DNA from: Vibrio sp. Isolate32
GTDB lineage: Bacteria > Pseudomonadota > Gammaproteobacteria > Enterobacterales > Vibrionaceae
Assembly (NCBI RefSeq): GCF_022397955.1
Contig: NZ_JAKEUQ010000023.1
Span: forward strand, 1 to 64,000
Length of the DNA stretch: 64,000 nucleotides
Reading direction: 5' to 3'
Part shown: in pieces, positions 52,003 through 61,263 of the stretch
How the letters are laid out: every line of letters begins with the position of its first letter
Position numbering within the stretch: the first letter of the stretch is position 1
The notes under the pieces: model-generated
Databases searched by the model: none
Told to the model about the DNA's origin: nothing
The model's input: the letters and a program-made list of their open reading frames with translations, nothing else
Translations under genes and position numbers: made by a program

Positions 52003-52956
52003 TTACTGATTTTCTAAAGTTTGGTTTTCTGGGTAAACATAGTCTAGCCAGCCCCACTTATCTTCAGTGGTACCATTGAAAAGACCAAAGTAAGCCGCTT
52101 GAACTTTTTCAGTGATAGGACCGCGTTTGCCTTCACCTACTGTAATTTTGTCTACACTGCGAACTGGAACAATCTCTGCTGCTGTGCCTGTCATGAAGAC
52201 TTCGTCGGCAAGGTATAGCGCTTCACGAGCAATGTTCTCTTCACGGATCTCATAACCCATGTCTTTTGCTAGCGTCATGATCGAATCACGCGTGATGCCC
52301 GGCAGAATCGCGCTGGTTGCTGGTGGTGTAGATAGCACGCCATTGCGCACGACAAAGATGTTCTCACCCGCACCTTCAGAAAGGTAACCATCGACACTGA
52401 GAGCGATACCTTCATCGTAACCATGACGACGTGCTTCACCACCAACTAGTAGTGAAGATAGGTAGTTGCCACCCGCTTTCGCAGCCGTTGGGATAGTGTT
52501 TGGTGCTGCACGGTTCCAGCTTGAGATCATCGCATCTACGCCATTTTCTAGCGCCTCTTCACCTAGGTAAGAGCCCCAAGGGAAAGCGGCGATGATTAAG
52601 TCCATTTCAGTGTTTTCTGGAGGACATACACCCAAACCCACGTTACCAACAAAACCTAGAGGGCGGATGTATGCTGACTCTAGTTTGTTTTGACGTAGGG
52701 TTTCGCGAGTCGCTTCCATAATCTCTTCCTCAGTGTAAGGAATCGGGAAGCGGTATATTTTTGCTGAATCTTTTAGGCGCTTTGCGTGTTCTGGGTGACG
52801 GAAGATCACCGGCCCTTTTGGCGTGTCGTAGCAACGTACACCTTCAAACACTGAAGTACCGTAGTGCATAGCGTGGGTTAAGACGTGAACGTTCGCCTCT
52901 GCCCAAGGAACCATTTCACCGTTAAACCAAATATAGTCTGCCGTTTTTGCTGTCAT
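52003..52956 (-). CDS. ilvE: branched-chain amino acid aminotransferase
   Basis: Fold type IV PLP transaminase making Val, Leu and Ile from 2-oxo acids and glutamate. It has 317 residues. The Schiff-base lysine is in AAKAGGNYLSS (near 165); the cofactor Glu lies in VFMTGTAAEIVPV. The N-terminus YIWFNGEMVPWAEANVHVLT is the IlvE start. It is 12 bp after ilvM in the same operon. Confidence 0.97.
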   Translation of the reverse strand: MTAKTADYIWFNGEMVPWAEANVHVLTHAMHYGTSVFEGVRCYDTPKGPVIFRHPEHAKRLKDSAKIYRFPIPYTEEEIMEATRETLRQNKLESAYIRPLGFVGNVGLGVCPPENTEMDLIIAAFPWGSYLGEEALENGVDAMISSWNRAAPNTIPTAAKAGGNYLSSLLVGGEARRHGYDEGIALSVDGYLSEGAGENIFVVRNGVLSTPPATSAILPGITRDSIMTLAKDMGYEIREENIAREALYLADEVFMTGTAAEIVPVRSVDKITVGEGKRGPITEKVQAAYFGLFNGTTEDKWGWLDYVYPENQTLENQ

Positions 52957-52968
52957 GTTTGCGGTTCC

Positions 52969-53253
52969 TTATGCACTTATCTTTTGTTGTAAGTTATTGT
53001 TTGGCAATTCATTACGACTGATAGAGATAACGTCAACGGTACGTACATCCCACAGTTTTTCGATTTGATTGACCAAGAAGGAAATCGGACGCTCACTGTC
53101 GACAATGATCTCAACGCTGGCGATCTTGCTTTCATGGTTCTGAGTGCCGGCTACTTGCTTAACGATGAAACCACGGTGACGAATAACACGAAGAACACGC
53201 TCTAGTAGTACTGGCTTATCATCGGCTTTGATGTCTAATAAGTATCTTTTCAT
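52969..53253 (-). CDS. ilvM: acetolactate synthase II small subunit
   Basis: A 94-residue single ACT-domain regulatory subunit (E. coli IlvM 87) from MKRYLLDIKADDKPVLLERV. It stabilises and activates IlvG. The start is the ATG one base after the ilvG stop (TAA-C-ATG), with GGAG 10 nt before it inside ilvG; a longer in-frame start inside ilvG is rejected. Tight coupling with ilvG suits a stoichiometric subunit. Confidence 0.94.
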   Translation of the reverse strand: MKRYLLDIKADDKPVLLERVLRVIRHRGFIVKQVAGTQNHESKIASVEIIVDSERPISFLVNQIEKLWDVRTVDVISISRNELPNNNLQQKISA

Positions 53254-53254
53254 G

Positions 53255-54901
53255 TTATGTGTTCTCCAACATATCACTGTTTGAAGCACCTGGCGGTACT
53301 AGTGGCCATACGTTCTCTTCTTCATCGATAAGAACATGAAGTAGGTAAGCCGTCTTGCTTTCAAGCATCTCTTTTAGAGCGGGTTCTACTTCTTCTTTGC
53401 GAGTGATGGTCTTGCCTGGAATATCGAAGGCTTTTGCAAGCATTACGAAGTCTGGGTTGTCATCTAAGATGGTTTCACTGTGGCGACCATCAAAGAACAG
53501 AGATTGCCATTGGCGAACCATGCCTAAGCGAGAGTTGTTTAGCAGAACCATCTTCACTGGGATTTGGCGGCGTTTTAGCGTACCAAGCTCTTGCACGTTC
53601 ATCATGAACGAGCCATCACCAGAGATAAGGATAGATTGGTCATCAGGACGGCCAACCGATGCACCCATCGCGGCTGGTAAACCAAAGCCCATGGTGCCCA
53701 AACCGGCAGAGGTGATGAAGTTCTGTGGATCGCGAGGCTGAATATGTTGCGCAGCCCACATTTGATGTTGGCCCACATCAGTTGAAACGATAGAGCTTGC
53801 AGGCATCATGTCTGACAGTTGCTTCAACAGCAGTGGAGCAAAGATCAGATCGCCAGGGTGGTCATAGCGCCACTTGAATGAGCTACGTAGGCCTTCTGAG
53901 TGGTGAACCCAAGAAGAGATATCTTGAGTAAGCTCTAGTTGAGGCATGATCTTGTTGATGTCACCACGAATTGGCGCATTAGCCAGACGCAGTTTGCTGA
54001 ATTCAGCTGCATCGATATCGATATGGATAACCTTAGCGTGAGGTGCAAAGGTATCGAGCTTGCCTGTTACTCGGTCATCAAAACGAGCCCCAACAACAAT
54101 CAATAAGTCACTCTCTTGAACCACTAGGTTAGCGGCTTTGGTGCCGTGCATACCTAGCATGCCTAAGTAGTGTGGGTCGTCACGCTCAATGGTACCTAAA
54201 CCTTTCAATGTGCTTACAGCTGGCATTGGGTTAAGACGTAAAAACTCACGAACCGCACCGGTTGCTTTTGCTAGTTGCACACCACCACCTACGTATAAAA
54301 CAGGGCGGGTTGCTTGAGATAAGAAGTATTGTGCCTGCTCAATCGCATCGGTTGTCGCAACCGGAATTGCAGGAGGAGTAAATTCAGGAAGAGAGTTAAC
54401 GGGAGCTTCAGCCAGTTGAACATCTTTTGCGATATCAACGATAACGGGGCCTGGTCGGCCAGACTTTGCTACCACAAACGCTTCGGCTAGTGTTGGAGCT
54501 AGCTCTTCAATGTCGGTGACTAGGTAGCTGTGTTTAGTACATGATAGAGACATACCAATCACATCCATCTCTTGGAATGCATCGGTACCTATGTGGGAGC
54601 TTGCAACTTGACCTGTGATTGCAACCAGTGGGATAGAATCCATAAAGGCATCGGCTAGGCCAGTGACTAGGTTAGTAGCACCAGGGCCTGAGGTTGCCAT
54701 ACACACTGCCACATCTTGTGTTGCACGAGCCATACCGATCGCAGCCATTGCTGCGCCTTGCTCATGGCGACATAAGATATGTTCAACTCCGCCGTCATAA
54801 AGTGCATCGTAGATTGGCATGATGGCACCACCTGGGTAGCCAAATACGGTCTCTATTCCTTGCTGCTTTAGTGCGGATACGACTAATTCTGCGCCTTTCA
54901 T
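53255..54901 (-). CDS. ilvG: acetolactate synthase II large subunit
   Basis: TPP enzyme condensing pyruvate with pyruvate or 2-oxobutanoate, first common step to branched-chain amino acids. It has 548 residues and is intact, unlike the frameshifted ilvG of E. coli K-12. The catalytic Glu lies in CRHEQGAAMAAIG (near 47) and the TPP motif GDGSFMMNVQELGT (near 427) is present. It heads the structural genes behind the ilvL attenuator, with GGGAG before the ATG. Confidence 0.97.
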   Translation of the reverse strand: MKGAELVVSALKQQGIETVFGYPGGAIMPIYDALYDGGVEHILCRHEQGAAMAAIGMARATQDVAVCMATSGPGATNLVTGLADAFMDSIPLVAITGQVASSHIGTDAFQEMDVIGMSLSCTKHSYLVTDIEELAPTLAEAFVVAKSGRPGPVIVDIAKDVQLAEAPVNSLPEFTPPAIPVATTDAIEQAQYFLSQATRPVLYVGGGVQLAKATGAVREFLRLNPMPAVSTLKGLGTIERDDPHYLGMLGMHGTKAANLVVQESDLLIVVGARFDDRVTGKLDTFAPHAKVIHIDIDAAEFSKLRLANAPIRGDINKIMPQLELTQDISSWVHHSEGLRSSFKWRYDHPGDLIFAPLLLKQLSDMMPASSIVSTDVGQHQMWAAQHIQPRDPQNFITSAGLGTMGFGLPAAMGASVGRPDDQSILISGDGSFMMNVQELGTLKRRQIPVKMVLLNNSRLGMVRQWQSLFFDGRHSETILDDNPDFVMLAKAFDIPGKTITRKEEVEPALKEMLESKTAYLLHVLIDEEENVWPLVPPGASNSDMLENT

Positions 54902-55029
54902 CGGAATTCTCCCGTATTACCTTTATTTTGGTAACTTTTTCCTTTGTCTCTGCACATCTTGTGCTCCCATTCTTCCTGTAAATCGGCAAAGCCGAAAATG
55001 TTCAAAAATATAAAATTCGAATCTATAAA

Positions 55030-55073
55030 TTAGAAAAAACCCCCGGACTTGTCAGTGCGGGGGTTTTTTCTAA
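55030..55073 (-). terminator. ilv attenuator (terminator and overlapping antiterminator)
   Basis: On minus a 16-bp perfect stem TTAGAAAAAACCCCCG/CGGGGGTTTTTTCTAA ends in a T-rich run, between ilvL and ilvG. The leader-peptide codons contain GCGGGGG (plus 55099-55105 as CCCCCGC), which can pair with the CCCCCGC strand of the terminator. Ribosome stalling in ilvL would therefore favour an antiterminator helix. This is the classic branched-chain attenuation design. Confidence 0.9.
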
Positions 55074-55080
55074 TTCGTGG

Positions 55081-55170
55081 TTACTTTTTTCCCACTCGCC
55101 CCCGCGCAGTCTCAATAATGACTACGATAATCAGGTTAATCAGTGCGTAAATGCGAGCGTTGAAGTTCAT
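55081..55170 (-). CDS. ilvL: ilv operon leader peptide
   Basis: A 29-residue ORF, MNFNARIYALINLIIVVIIE then TARGRVGKK. It is rich in the regulatory residues: six Ile, two Leu and three Val, with a dense LINLIIVVII run. It ends just before the attenuator and upstream of ilvGMEDA. Scarcity of charged Ile, Leu or Val tRNA would stall the ribosome there. No strong Shine-Dalgarno is visible before its ATG. The ORF is too short to be found by length alone but is supported by position and composition. Confidence 0.93.
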   Translation of the reverse strand: MNFNARIYALINLIIVVIIETARGRVGKK

Positions 55171-55373
55171 ATAATTCGAGTTTTCTTGTTTATTCTGTTC
55201 AGTAAATGTCTCCATCTCTAGTGTTATCACACAAATCTGTCGCATGACAAGGAAAATGTCATTCTTTTTTCACATTAAAACACCATTCCACCAAGCTATA
55301 TAACAATCTTATTGCTTTGGTGCGCAACGAATATCCAGAGCGAATACTTTTAAATCAAAGACAAAGGAAAGTT

Positions 55374-56897
55374 ATGGGACTCGCGATAATTCATAGCCGG
55401 GCTAGTGTGGGGGTAGAAGCGCCAGAAGTTACGGTTGAGGTGCATATCAGCAATGGAATGCCGGGGTTCACGCTGGTGGGTTTGCCTGAAACGACAGTTA
55501 AGGAGTCCAAGGATAGAGTCAGAAGTGCCATCATCAATTCTCGCTTTGAGTTTCCATCGAAAAGAATCACGGTCAACCTTGCTCCGGCGGATTTACCAAA
55601 AGAGGGCGGGCGTTTTGATTTGCCGATTGCGCTAGGGATCTTGGTGGCATCCGATCAACTACCCACATCAAAAATAGCTCAACATGAATTCATCGGGGAA
55701 TTGGCACTGTCTGGAGAACTGCGTTCAGTGAAAGGGGTACTACCAGCAACACTGGCTGCTGATAGTGTCGAGCGCTGTTTGGTTGTACCGCATTACAATG
55801 GTGATCAGGCAGCCCTAGTTGGTAAAGGGGCCCATAAGTCGGCACAAACCCTATTGGAAGTTTGCGCAGATATATGTGGTCAGGCTCAACTGGGTTTGTA
55901 TCGTACTGAGCAACATCAAGTCGATGTGTCTGAGCTTCGCGACTTGCAGGACATCATTGGCCAACAGCAGGGTAAGCGAGCATTGGAGATTGCAGCGGCG
56001 GGTAACCATAACTTACTTTTTCTCGGACCTCCCGGAACGGGCAAGACCATGTTGGCGTCTCGCCTGCGTGATTTGTTACCCGACATGAGTGATGACGAGG
56101 CGATGGAAACGGCATCGGTCGCTTCGTTGACTCAACAAGAGATCAATCAGTACAACTGGAAGCAACGCCCTTTTCGCGCGCCACACCATTCGAGTTCCAT
56201 GGCTGCGCTGGTTGGTGGTGGTTCTATACCTCGCCCGGGCGAGATCTCTTTGGCGCATAACGGCTTATTATTCTTGGATGAAATGCCAGAGTTTGAGCGT
56301 AAGGTGCTTGATTCTTTGCGAGAGCCACTAGAGTCGGGCGAGATTATTATCTCCCGTGCTGCGGGCAAGACGCGTTTCCCTGCGCGCTTTCAGTTGGTCG
56401 GTGCACTCAACCCAAGCCCAACAGGTTACTACGAAGGTAATCAAGCGCGGGCTAACCCGCAGATCATATTACGTTACCTCAACCGACTATCAGGGCCGTT
56501 GCTTGATCGGTTTGATATGTCTCTCGAGATCCCATTATTGCCCAAAGGAATGCTCGCCGAAGGTGGTGACCGAGGTGAGACCACCCAAATCGTAAAGCAA
56601 AGGGTCAAGCAGGCTCGTCAAACCATGCTGTCTAGGAACCATAAATCGAATGCACTGCTCGGTAGTCGAGAAATTGAAAAGTACTGCCCATTGAGACGCG
56701 AAGATGCGGAGTTTCTCGAAACAGCACTGCATCGTTTAGGGTTATCGATTCGCGCCTATCACCGAATCATCAAGGTCGCACGAACTATTGCCGACCTTGA
56801 CGGTAACGAGCAGATAGAAAAGAAACACTTATCGGAAGCTCTCGGTTATCGCGCGATGGATAGATTATTGAAGCAACTTACGGCACAAGCTGTGTAG
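55374..56897 (+). CDS. comM: Mg chelatase-like AAA+ ATPase ComM (YifB)
   Basis: Hexameric helicase that drives branch migration during natural transformation in vibrios and relatives. It has 507 residues from MGLAIIHSRASVGVEAPEV, with AAAGGA before the ATG; a longer in-frame start 19 codons upstream lacks one. An N-terminal Lon-protease-like domain (1-170) precedes the AAA+ core with Walker A GPPGTGKT (218-225), Walker B LLFLDEMPEF and arginine finger region, and a C-terminal domain. It is divergent from the ilv operon, in the same position as E. coli yifB. No competence-specific promoter was identified in 55171-55373. Confidence 0.95.
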   Translation: MGLAIIHSRASVGVEAPEVTVEVHISNGMPGFTLVGLPETTVKESKDRVRSAIINSRFEFPSKRITVNLAPADLPKEGGRFDLPIALGILVASDQLPTSKIAQHEFIGELALSGELRSVKGVLPATLAADSVERCLVVPHYNGDQAALVGKGAHKSAQTLLEVCADICGQAQLGLYRTEQHQVDVSELRDLQDIIGQQQGKRALEIAAAGNHNLLFLGPPGTGKTMLASRLRDLLPDMSDDEAMETASVASLTQQEINQYNWKQRPFRAPHHSSSMAALVGGGSIPRPGEISLAHNGLLFLDEMPEFERKVLDSLREPLESGEIIISRAAGKTRFPARFQLVGALNPSPTGYYEGNQARANPQIILRYLNRLSGPLLDRFDMSLEIPLLPKGMLAEGGDRGETTQIVKQRVKQARQTMLSRNHKSNALLGSREIEKYCPLRREDAEFLETALHRLGLSIRAYHRIIKVARTIADLDGNEQIEKKHLSEALGYRAMDRLLKQLTAQAV

Positions 56898-56908
56898 TGA
56901 AAAGCAGA

Positions 56909-56938
56909 AAAAAGCCTGCATAGATGCAGGCTTTGGTT
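56909..56938. terminator. bidirectional terminator between comM and a DUF2860 gene
   Basis: AAAGCCTGCAT/ATGCAGGCTTT stem around AG, with A-rich and T-rich flanks, between convergent genes. Confidence 0.88.
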
Positions 56939-56964
56939 TGATAGTGCATCCGTATCGGCTGGGG

Positions 56965-57918
56965 TTAGAACTTGTAGTTCAAGCCAACAGAAACGATGTA
57001 TTGAGACTCATCATAGAAGGTAATGTTCGAGTCGCTTGTGCCGTAACCTGCAAGAGAAACGAACGACCAGTTTTCCCAATCCATGAATTGATCATACTCA
57101 TACGCGGCGAATAGATTGATGTTGTCATCGCTGCGCTTCTTTTGGAAAGTCATGCTGCTTGCATCGTAAGAGCGTTGGTTGTAACCCGCTGTTAGTGCGT
57201 ATTGATGGCGTCCCATACCACCAAATAAGCTGATCTCACCACCGAATTGCTCGAACGATGCCGCATCGCCGTCTGCATCACTTGATTGGTAAATCAAAGA
57301 TGGTACTAGCATCATGGTACGGCTAATTGGTTGACGGTACTGTCCTTTCAGGTAGAAGGTATCGGCGTCGCGTTTTAGCGCGTCTTCAACTAAATCGCTT
57401 TTCACATCTTTGGTCGCATAAGCCATATCCAGTGAGAACGCAGAGCCAGCAATACTTTCTAGTTTTAGACGGAACGCATTACCGGTTTCATCGGTTTTAC
57501 TACGAGCTGAGCTCGTGTTGTATGGATCAGCCCAAGTTTCACCAGACATAATGGTTGGCAGTAGTGAAGCATCAATAACCATGCCTGACTCAAGTTGGTA
57601 TTTGTAACCAACCTCAAGCACTACGGTACCCGTAGCCACGTCATCACGTGCGGTACCTGTGTAAACCTGATGGTTCAGCTTTTCGCCAAAGGTGTAAGCA
57701 ATGCTGCCGAGAGGTGCAACTAAAAACGAGCTCTCAGACGAAGCTTTTTGATTGGTTGAGGAGATCTTACTGTCAGCGTCGGTATTAAAATTTGAGGTCG
57801 AAGAAGTGACACCAGTGTTGATAGATATTGCACCACTGAAACCTGGCTCATCAGCAAGCTTGGCAAACGCGGGCGCAGCAGCAACACTTAACGCTAATAA
57901 CGTATATTTGATTTTCAT
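56965..57918 (-). CDS. DUF2860 family outer-membrane protein
   Basis: A 317-residue predicted outer-membrane beta-barrel. The signal peptide MKIKYTLLALSVAAAPAFA is followed by KLADEPGFSGAISINTGVTS, typical of the Vibrio DUF2860 family. Alternating aromatic/hydrophobic strands fill the remainder and the protein ends in a C-terminal Phe (YKF), a BAM-recognition feature. A Ser/Asn-rich insertion lies at about 38-65. Function is unknown; a porin-like or assembly-related role is possible. It is flanked by terminators on both sides. Confidence 0.85.
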   Translation of the reverse strand: MKIKYTLLALSVAAAPAFAKLADEPGFSGAISINTGVTSSTSNFNTDADSKISSTNQKASSESSFLVAPLGSIAYTFGEKLNHQVYTGTARDDVATGTVVLEVGYKYQLESGMVIDASLLPTIMSGETWADPYNTSSARSKTDETGNAFRLKLESIAGSAFSLDMAYATKDVKSDLVEDALKRDADTFYLKGQYRQPISRTMMLVPSLIYQSSDADGDAASFEQFGGEISLFGGMGRHQYALTAGYNQRSYDASSMTFQKKRSDDNINLFAAYEYDQFMDWENWSFVSLAGYGTSDSNITFYDESQYIVSVGLNYKF

Positions 57919-58097
57919 TCAGAGGCTCCTTGCCCCAGTGATTGGCAGCAATAAATGGCTGTTAGTAAAAAGTTATAGTGGGTAAAACAAGCAAAAGTTC
58001 ACTTTATCGATCACTTGTAAGGTTTATTAGGTTCAAAAGAACCATATCGCTAAAGGATGTATCTCACTAAAATTAATTCAATAGCTTTAGGTATAAG

Positions 58098-58120
58098 AAA
58101 GGAAGCCTAAGCTTCCTTTT
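58098..58120 (-). terminator. intrinsic terminator of srkA-dsbA
   Basis: AAAGGAAGC/GCTTCCTTT stem with TTAG loop on minus, then a C/T-rich run. It lies 10 bp after the dsbA stop. Confidence 0.88.
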
Positions 58121-58129
58121 ATCAATGGT

Positions 58130-58729
58130 TTACTTCTTCAATAAGAAGTTAACCAACTCAAAGTATTCTTCGGTTGATTTTATGCCTTGCGCTTGAACTA
58201 AATATTTGTTGTTAACGATAACTGCAGGTACACCAGTCAGCCCGCTGTTTTCAAATTGCTTGTCCATGCGGCGAACCATTGAGTCAACAGCGAAGCCTTT
58301 GAATGCGGCATCGAATTTCTTCGCGTCTACACCTTCGTCTAGGAAGATTTGACGCAGTTCTGCTTCATCGCGTGGTGGCTTGTTCATGTTGTGAATGCGG
58401 TTAAACATCACTGGTACCATTTTGTCTTCAACTTTCAGTGCAATCATGGTCGCGTAAGCTTTGCTCATTGGCAGCCCCATGTTGCCACCCATGAATGAAA
58501 CATGGTTCTTCTGTAACTTAGCGTCTTTAGGTAGCTGCTGTTTTAGCTGCTGGATGATTGGCTCAAAGCTATTACAGTGTGGGCAGTAAAAAGAGAAGAA
58601 CTCTGTCACCATTGGTTTTTTTGATGCTTCTAGGTCGAGAACCTTGTAGTGTTCACCTTCGTTAAATTTCGCAGCGTGAGCTGAAAGGCTCAACATGATC
58701 AATGAGAAAAATGCGAATAGCTTTTTCAT
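58130..58729 (-). CDS. dsbA: thiol:disulfide interchange protein DsbA
   Basis: Periplasmic oxidase that introduces disulfide bonds into secreted proteins (toxins, pili, flagellar parts). It has 199 residues with a signal peptide ending SAHA-A. The thioredoxin fold active site is C49-P-H-C52, and the cis-Pro loop is GVPAVIVNNKYLV. It follows srkA by 55 bp on the same strand, as in E. coli (yihE-dsbA), and ends with a terminator. Confidence 0.97.
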   Translation of the reverse strand: MKKLFAFFSLIMLSLSAHAAKFNEGEHYKVLDLEASKKPMVTEFFSFYCPHCNSFEPIIQQLKQQLPKDAKLQKNHVSFMGGNMGLPMSKAYATMIALKVEDKMVPVMFNRIHNMNKPPRDEAELRQIFLDEGVDAKKFDAAFKGFAVDSMVRRMDKQFENSGLTGVPAVIVNNKYLVQAQGIKSTEEYFELVNFLLKK

Positions 58730-58784
58730 TTATCCAATCTCCATTATGTTTGAATTTTTATCTAGTTGTATGTTGCGATTGCTG

Positions 58785-59771
58785 TTACCACTGAGGCATT
58801 AACGAAAGTGGTGGCTCTTGCAGGGTAGCAATTTGCTCTTTACAAGCAAGTACTTGTTGCTCCCAATATTTCGGATCATTAAACCACGGGAAGGCCAAAG
58901 GAAACGCTGGATCGTGCCATCGCTTCGCTAACCATGTCATGTAATGCACCATACGTAGACCGCGTAGTGGTTCGATTAGTTTCAGTTGCGAGGTATTAAA
59001 ATCGCAAAACTCTTGATAACTCTCTAGCAAAATATCCAGTTGCATCAGCTTGTCTTGGCGTTCGCCATTAAGCAGCATCCACAGATCTTGTATAGCAGGG
59101 CCGTTACGTGCGTCATCAAGATCGACGAACATTGGTCCATCGCGCCACAAAATGTTGCCTGGGTGGCAGTCACCATGCAGGCGGATATTGTCAATGTTGC
59201 TCGGCCACTGACTCTCCAGCTCTTTTATCAGAAGGTCAACGTCATTGAAGAACGCGTTTTCTAGGTGTGTCGGGATAAATTGAGAGTTCTCTAGAATCTT
59301 ACGTGGTTGATAAAGGTATTCATCTAAGCTGATGGTCGGGCGATGCTGGAATGTTCTTCCCGCGCTGGCTTTATGAATACGACCAAGAAAACGGCCTACG
59401 CCTTCCAGTTGGTCTAGGTTATCCACTTCATACTGTCGACCGCCAACGCTTTCGAATAGCGCAAACAGGTAGCCTTGGTATTCATGTAAGGTTGCACCGT
59501 TGACTCGCATAGGAGGAGCAATCGGCATCTCTTGTTCGATAAGCTCAAGTGCGAAGTCGTGTTCTTCCTGGATCTGGGCTTTGTTCCAGCGCTGCGGACG
59601 ATAAAACTTAACGACGTAGCGTTTACGGTCTTCATCGGTGAATTGATAGACCCGATTTTCGTAACTGTTGAGAGCGAGAAGCCCGGATTCGGCACGAACT
59701 CCAATACTCTCCAGTGCGTACCACATGAAGTCAGGAGTCAGGTTATCAAAGTTAAAGGCTTGCATCGTCAT
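58785..59771 (-). CDS. srkA: stress response kinase A (SrkA/YihE)
   Basis: Ser/Thr protein kinase of the APH-like fold that counters MazEF-linked death after stress. It has 328 residues from the ATG at 59771, equal to E. coli SrkA. The catalytic loop is RLHGDCHPGNILW and the metal Asp is in MFVDLDDA. The N-terminal SYENRVYQF is characteristic. The start lies only 6 nt after the T-run of the upstream ccoG terminator, with no usual ribosome binding site; an ATG at 59765 is also possible. It is in an operon with dsbA. Confidence 0.93.
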   Translation of the reverse strand: MTMQAFNFDNLTPDFMWYALESIGVRAESGLLALNSYENRVYQFTDEDRKRYVVKFYRPQRWNKAQIQEEHDFALELIEQEMPIAPPMRVNGATLHEYQGYLFALFESVGGRQYEVDNLDQLEGVGRFLGRIHKASAGRTFQHRPTISLDEYLYQPRKILENSQFIPTHLENAFFNDVDLLIKELESQWPSNIDNIRLHGDCHPGNILWRDGPMFVDLDDARNGPAIQDLWMLLNGERQDKLMQLDILLESYQEFCDFNTSQLKLIEPLRGLRMVHYMTWLAKRWHDPAFPLAFPWFNDPKYWEQQVLACKEQIATLQEPPLSLMPQW

Positions 59772-59776
59772 AGAAT

Positions 59777-59803
59777 AAAAAAGGCTCATTACTGAGCCTT
59801 TTT
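59777..59803 (-). terminator. intrinsic terminator of ccoG, abutting the srkA start
   Basis: AAAAAGGCTCA/TGAGCCTTTTTT stem with a GTAA loop on minus. It ends just ahead of the srkA start codon, where a ribosome binding site would be expected. Confidence 0.88.
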
Positions 59804-59844
59804 CCATTTATTAGGTTGTTATACCAAGCACTAAGGTGCGGGTA

Positions 59845-61263
59845 TCAGAGCTTCTTGATAAAGCGGCTTTCGACTTCCATCGTAAACTCTTCATTATCCG
59901 AGAGTATAAACTGAATTGTCGAAACTGGTGAGCTCAGTTTTTCTGGGTCGGCGCCTAAACTGATAGGTAGGTTCAAAACCTCGCCTGGCGCGACAGTAAT
60001 CGTCTGTTTGCCGTACCAGATAGAATCGGGCAGTCCGCTAACATCGAGCTTGTACTCTTGCTCTTGTTGAGTCTTGTTGATCACTTTCAAGGTATAGGTG
60101 TTTTCAACCAACCCTTGGTTATTGACTCTGAACAACTGGTTTCTGTCACGCAGAACACTTAGACCAGCAGGATCAACGCTCGCGATTTGGACGAAGAACA
60201 AGCCAAGCATCACGATCAAGATGGCGCCATAGCCTAACAACTTAGGACGCATTACCTTGGTTGAGTGGCCTTCAAGCCTGTGCTCGGTGGTGTAATTTAT
60301 TAGGCCTTTGTCATAGCCCATTCGCTCCATAGTGTTGTCACAAGCATCAATACACGCACCACAGTTAATGCATTCGTATTGCAGGCCGTCACGGATATCA
60401 ATCCCCGTCGGGCACACTTGAACACATAGGTTGCAGTCAATACAATCGCCTAAACCAAGCTCTTTTGGATCTGCCTTGCGAGAACGAGGGCCACGACTCT
60501 CACCACGCTTATTATCGTAGCCTACGATGAAGGTGTCTTTATCAAACATCGCAGATTGGAAGCGAGCGTAAGGACACATGTGCAGACAAACAATCGAACG
60601 CATCCAACCTGCGTTGGCATAAGTACACCCTGCGAAGAACAAGACCCAGAACACAGGCCAGAACGAAGAGTTAAAGGTAAAGAAGCCAACCACTAGCTCT
60701 TTGATTGGAATGAAGTAACCAACAAAGGTTAAACCGGTCGCAATCGCAATTGCCCACCATGCTATGTGCTTGATGGTTTTTCTGATTATTAAGTTGGTGG
60801 TCAACTTGCCAGAATCTTGCTTTCTTCGCTTATTGGCAGCACCTTCCAGTTTCTCTTCGAACCAGATGTACATGAAGGTCCATACGGTTTGTGGGCACAG
60901 GTAGCCACACCACACACGGCCTAAAAAGGTGGTGATAAAGAACAGGCCAAATGCGGCAATCATAAATAAGATCGCAAGTAGGGTTAGATCTTGCGGGTAT
61001 AGAGTGGTGCCAAAGAAGTTGAACTGCTGGCTACCGATATCGAGCAAGATTGCTTGTCGCTCACCAAATGGAATCCATGGGATCAGCGCAAAAAGTAAAA
61101 GTAAGAACCAACCACCGTAGCGACGTAATTGTTGGAATTTACCTTTGCTTTCTCGAACATAGATTCGGTTACTTGGGTTAAATCGATCTCCATTACCTTT
61201 ATGTGTCTTAGGATTAAAGGTTTTAGGAGTCACATCTTTGATATCGATTTTATCCTGACTCAT
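59845..61263 (-). CDS. ccoG: cytochrome c oxidase accessory protein CcoG (FixG/RdxA family)
   Basis: Membrane Fe-S protein that reduces copper for assembly of cbb3 oxidase. It has 472 residues: about five transmembrane helices, a CGYLCPQ (119-125) motif and a two-cluster ferredoxin domain with Cys 274, 277, 280, 284 and 298, 301, 304, 308. A C-terminal periplasmic Ig-like domain (about 365-472) completes the family layout. The ccoNOPQ genes are not in the window. I saw no FNR site in the 323 bp upstream (61264-61586). Confidence 0.95.
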   Translation of the reverse strand: MSQDKIDIKDVTPKTFNPKTHKGNGDRFNPSNRIYVRESKGKFQQLRRYGGWFLLLLFALIPWIPFGERQAILLDIGSQQFNFFGTTLYPQDLTLLAILFMIAAFGLFFITTFLGRVWCGYLCPQTVWTFMYIWFEEKLEGAANKRRKQDSGKLTTNLIIRKTIKHIAWWAIAIATGLTFVGYFIPIKELVVGFFTFNSSFWPVFWVLFFAGCTYANAGWMRSIVCLHMCPYARFQSAMFDKDTFIVGYDNKRGESRGPRSRKADPKELGLGDCIDCNLCVQVCPTGIDIRDGLQYECINCGACIDACDNTMERMGYDKGLINYTTEHRLEGHSTKVMRPKLLGYGAILIVMLGLFFVQIASVDPAGLSVLRDRNQLFRVNNQGLVENTYTLKVINKTQQEQEYKLDVSGLPDSIWYGKQTITVAPGEVLNLPISLGADPEKLSSPVSTIQFILSDNEEFTMEVESRFIKKL

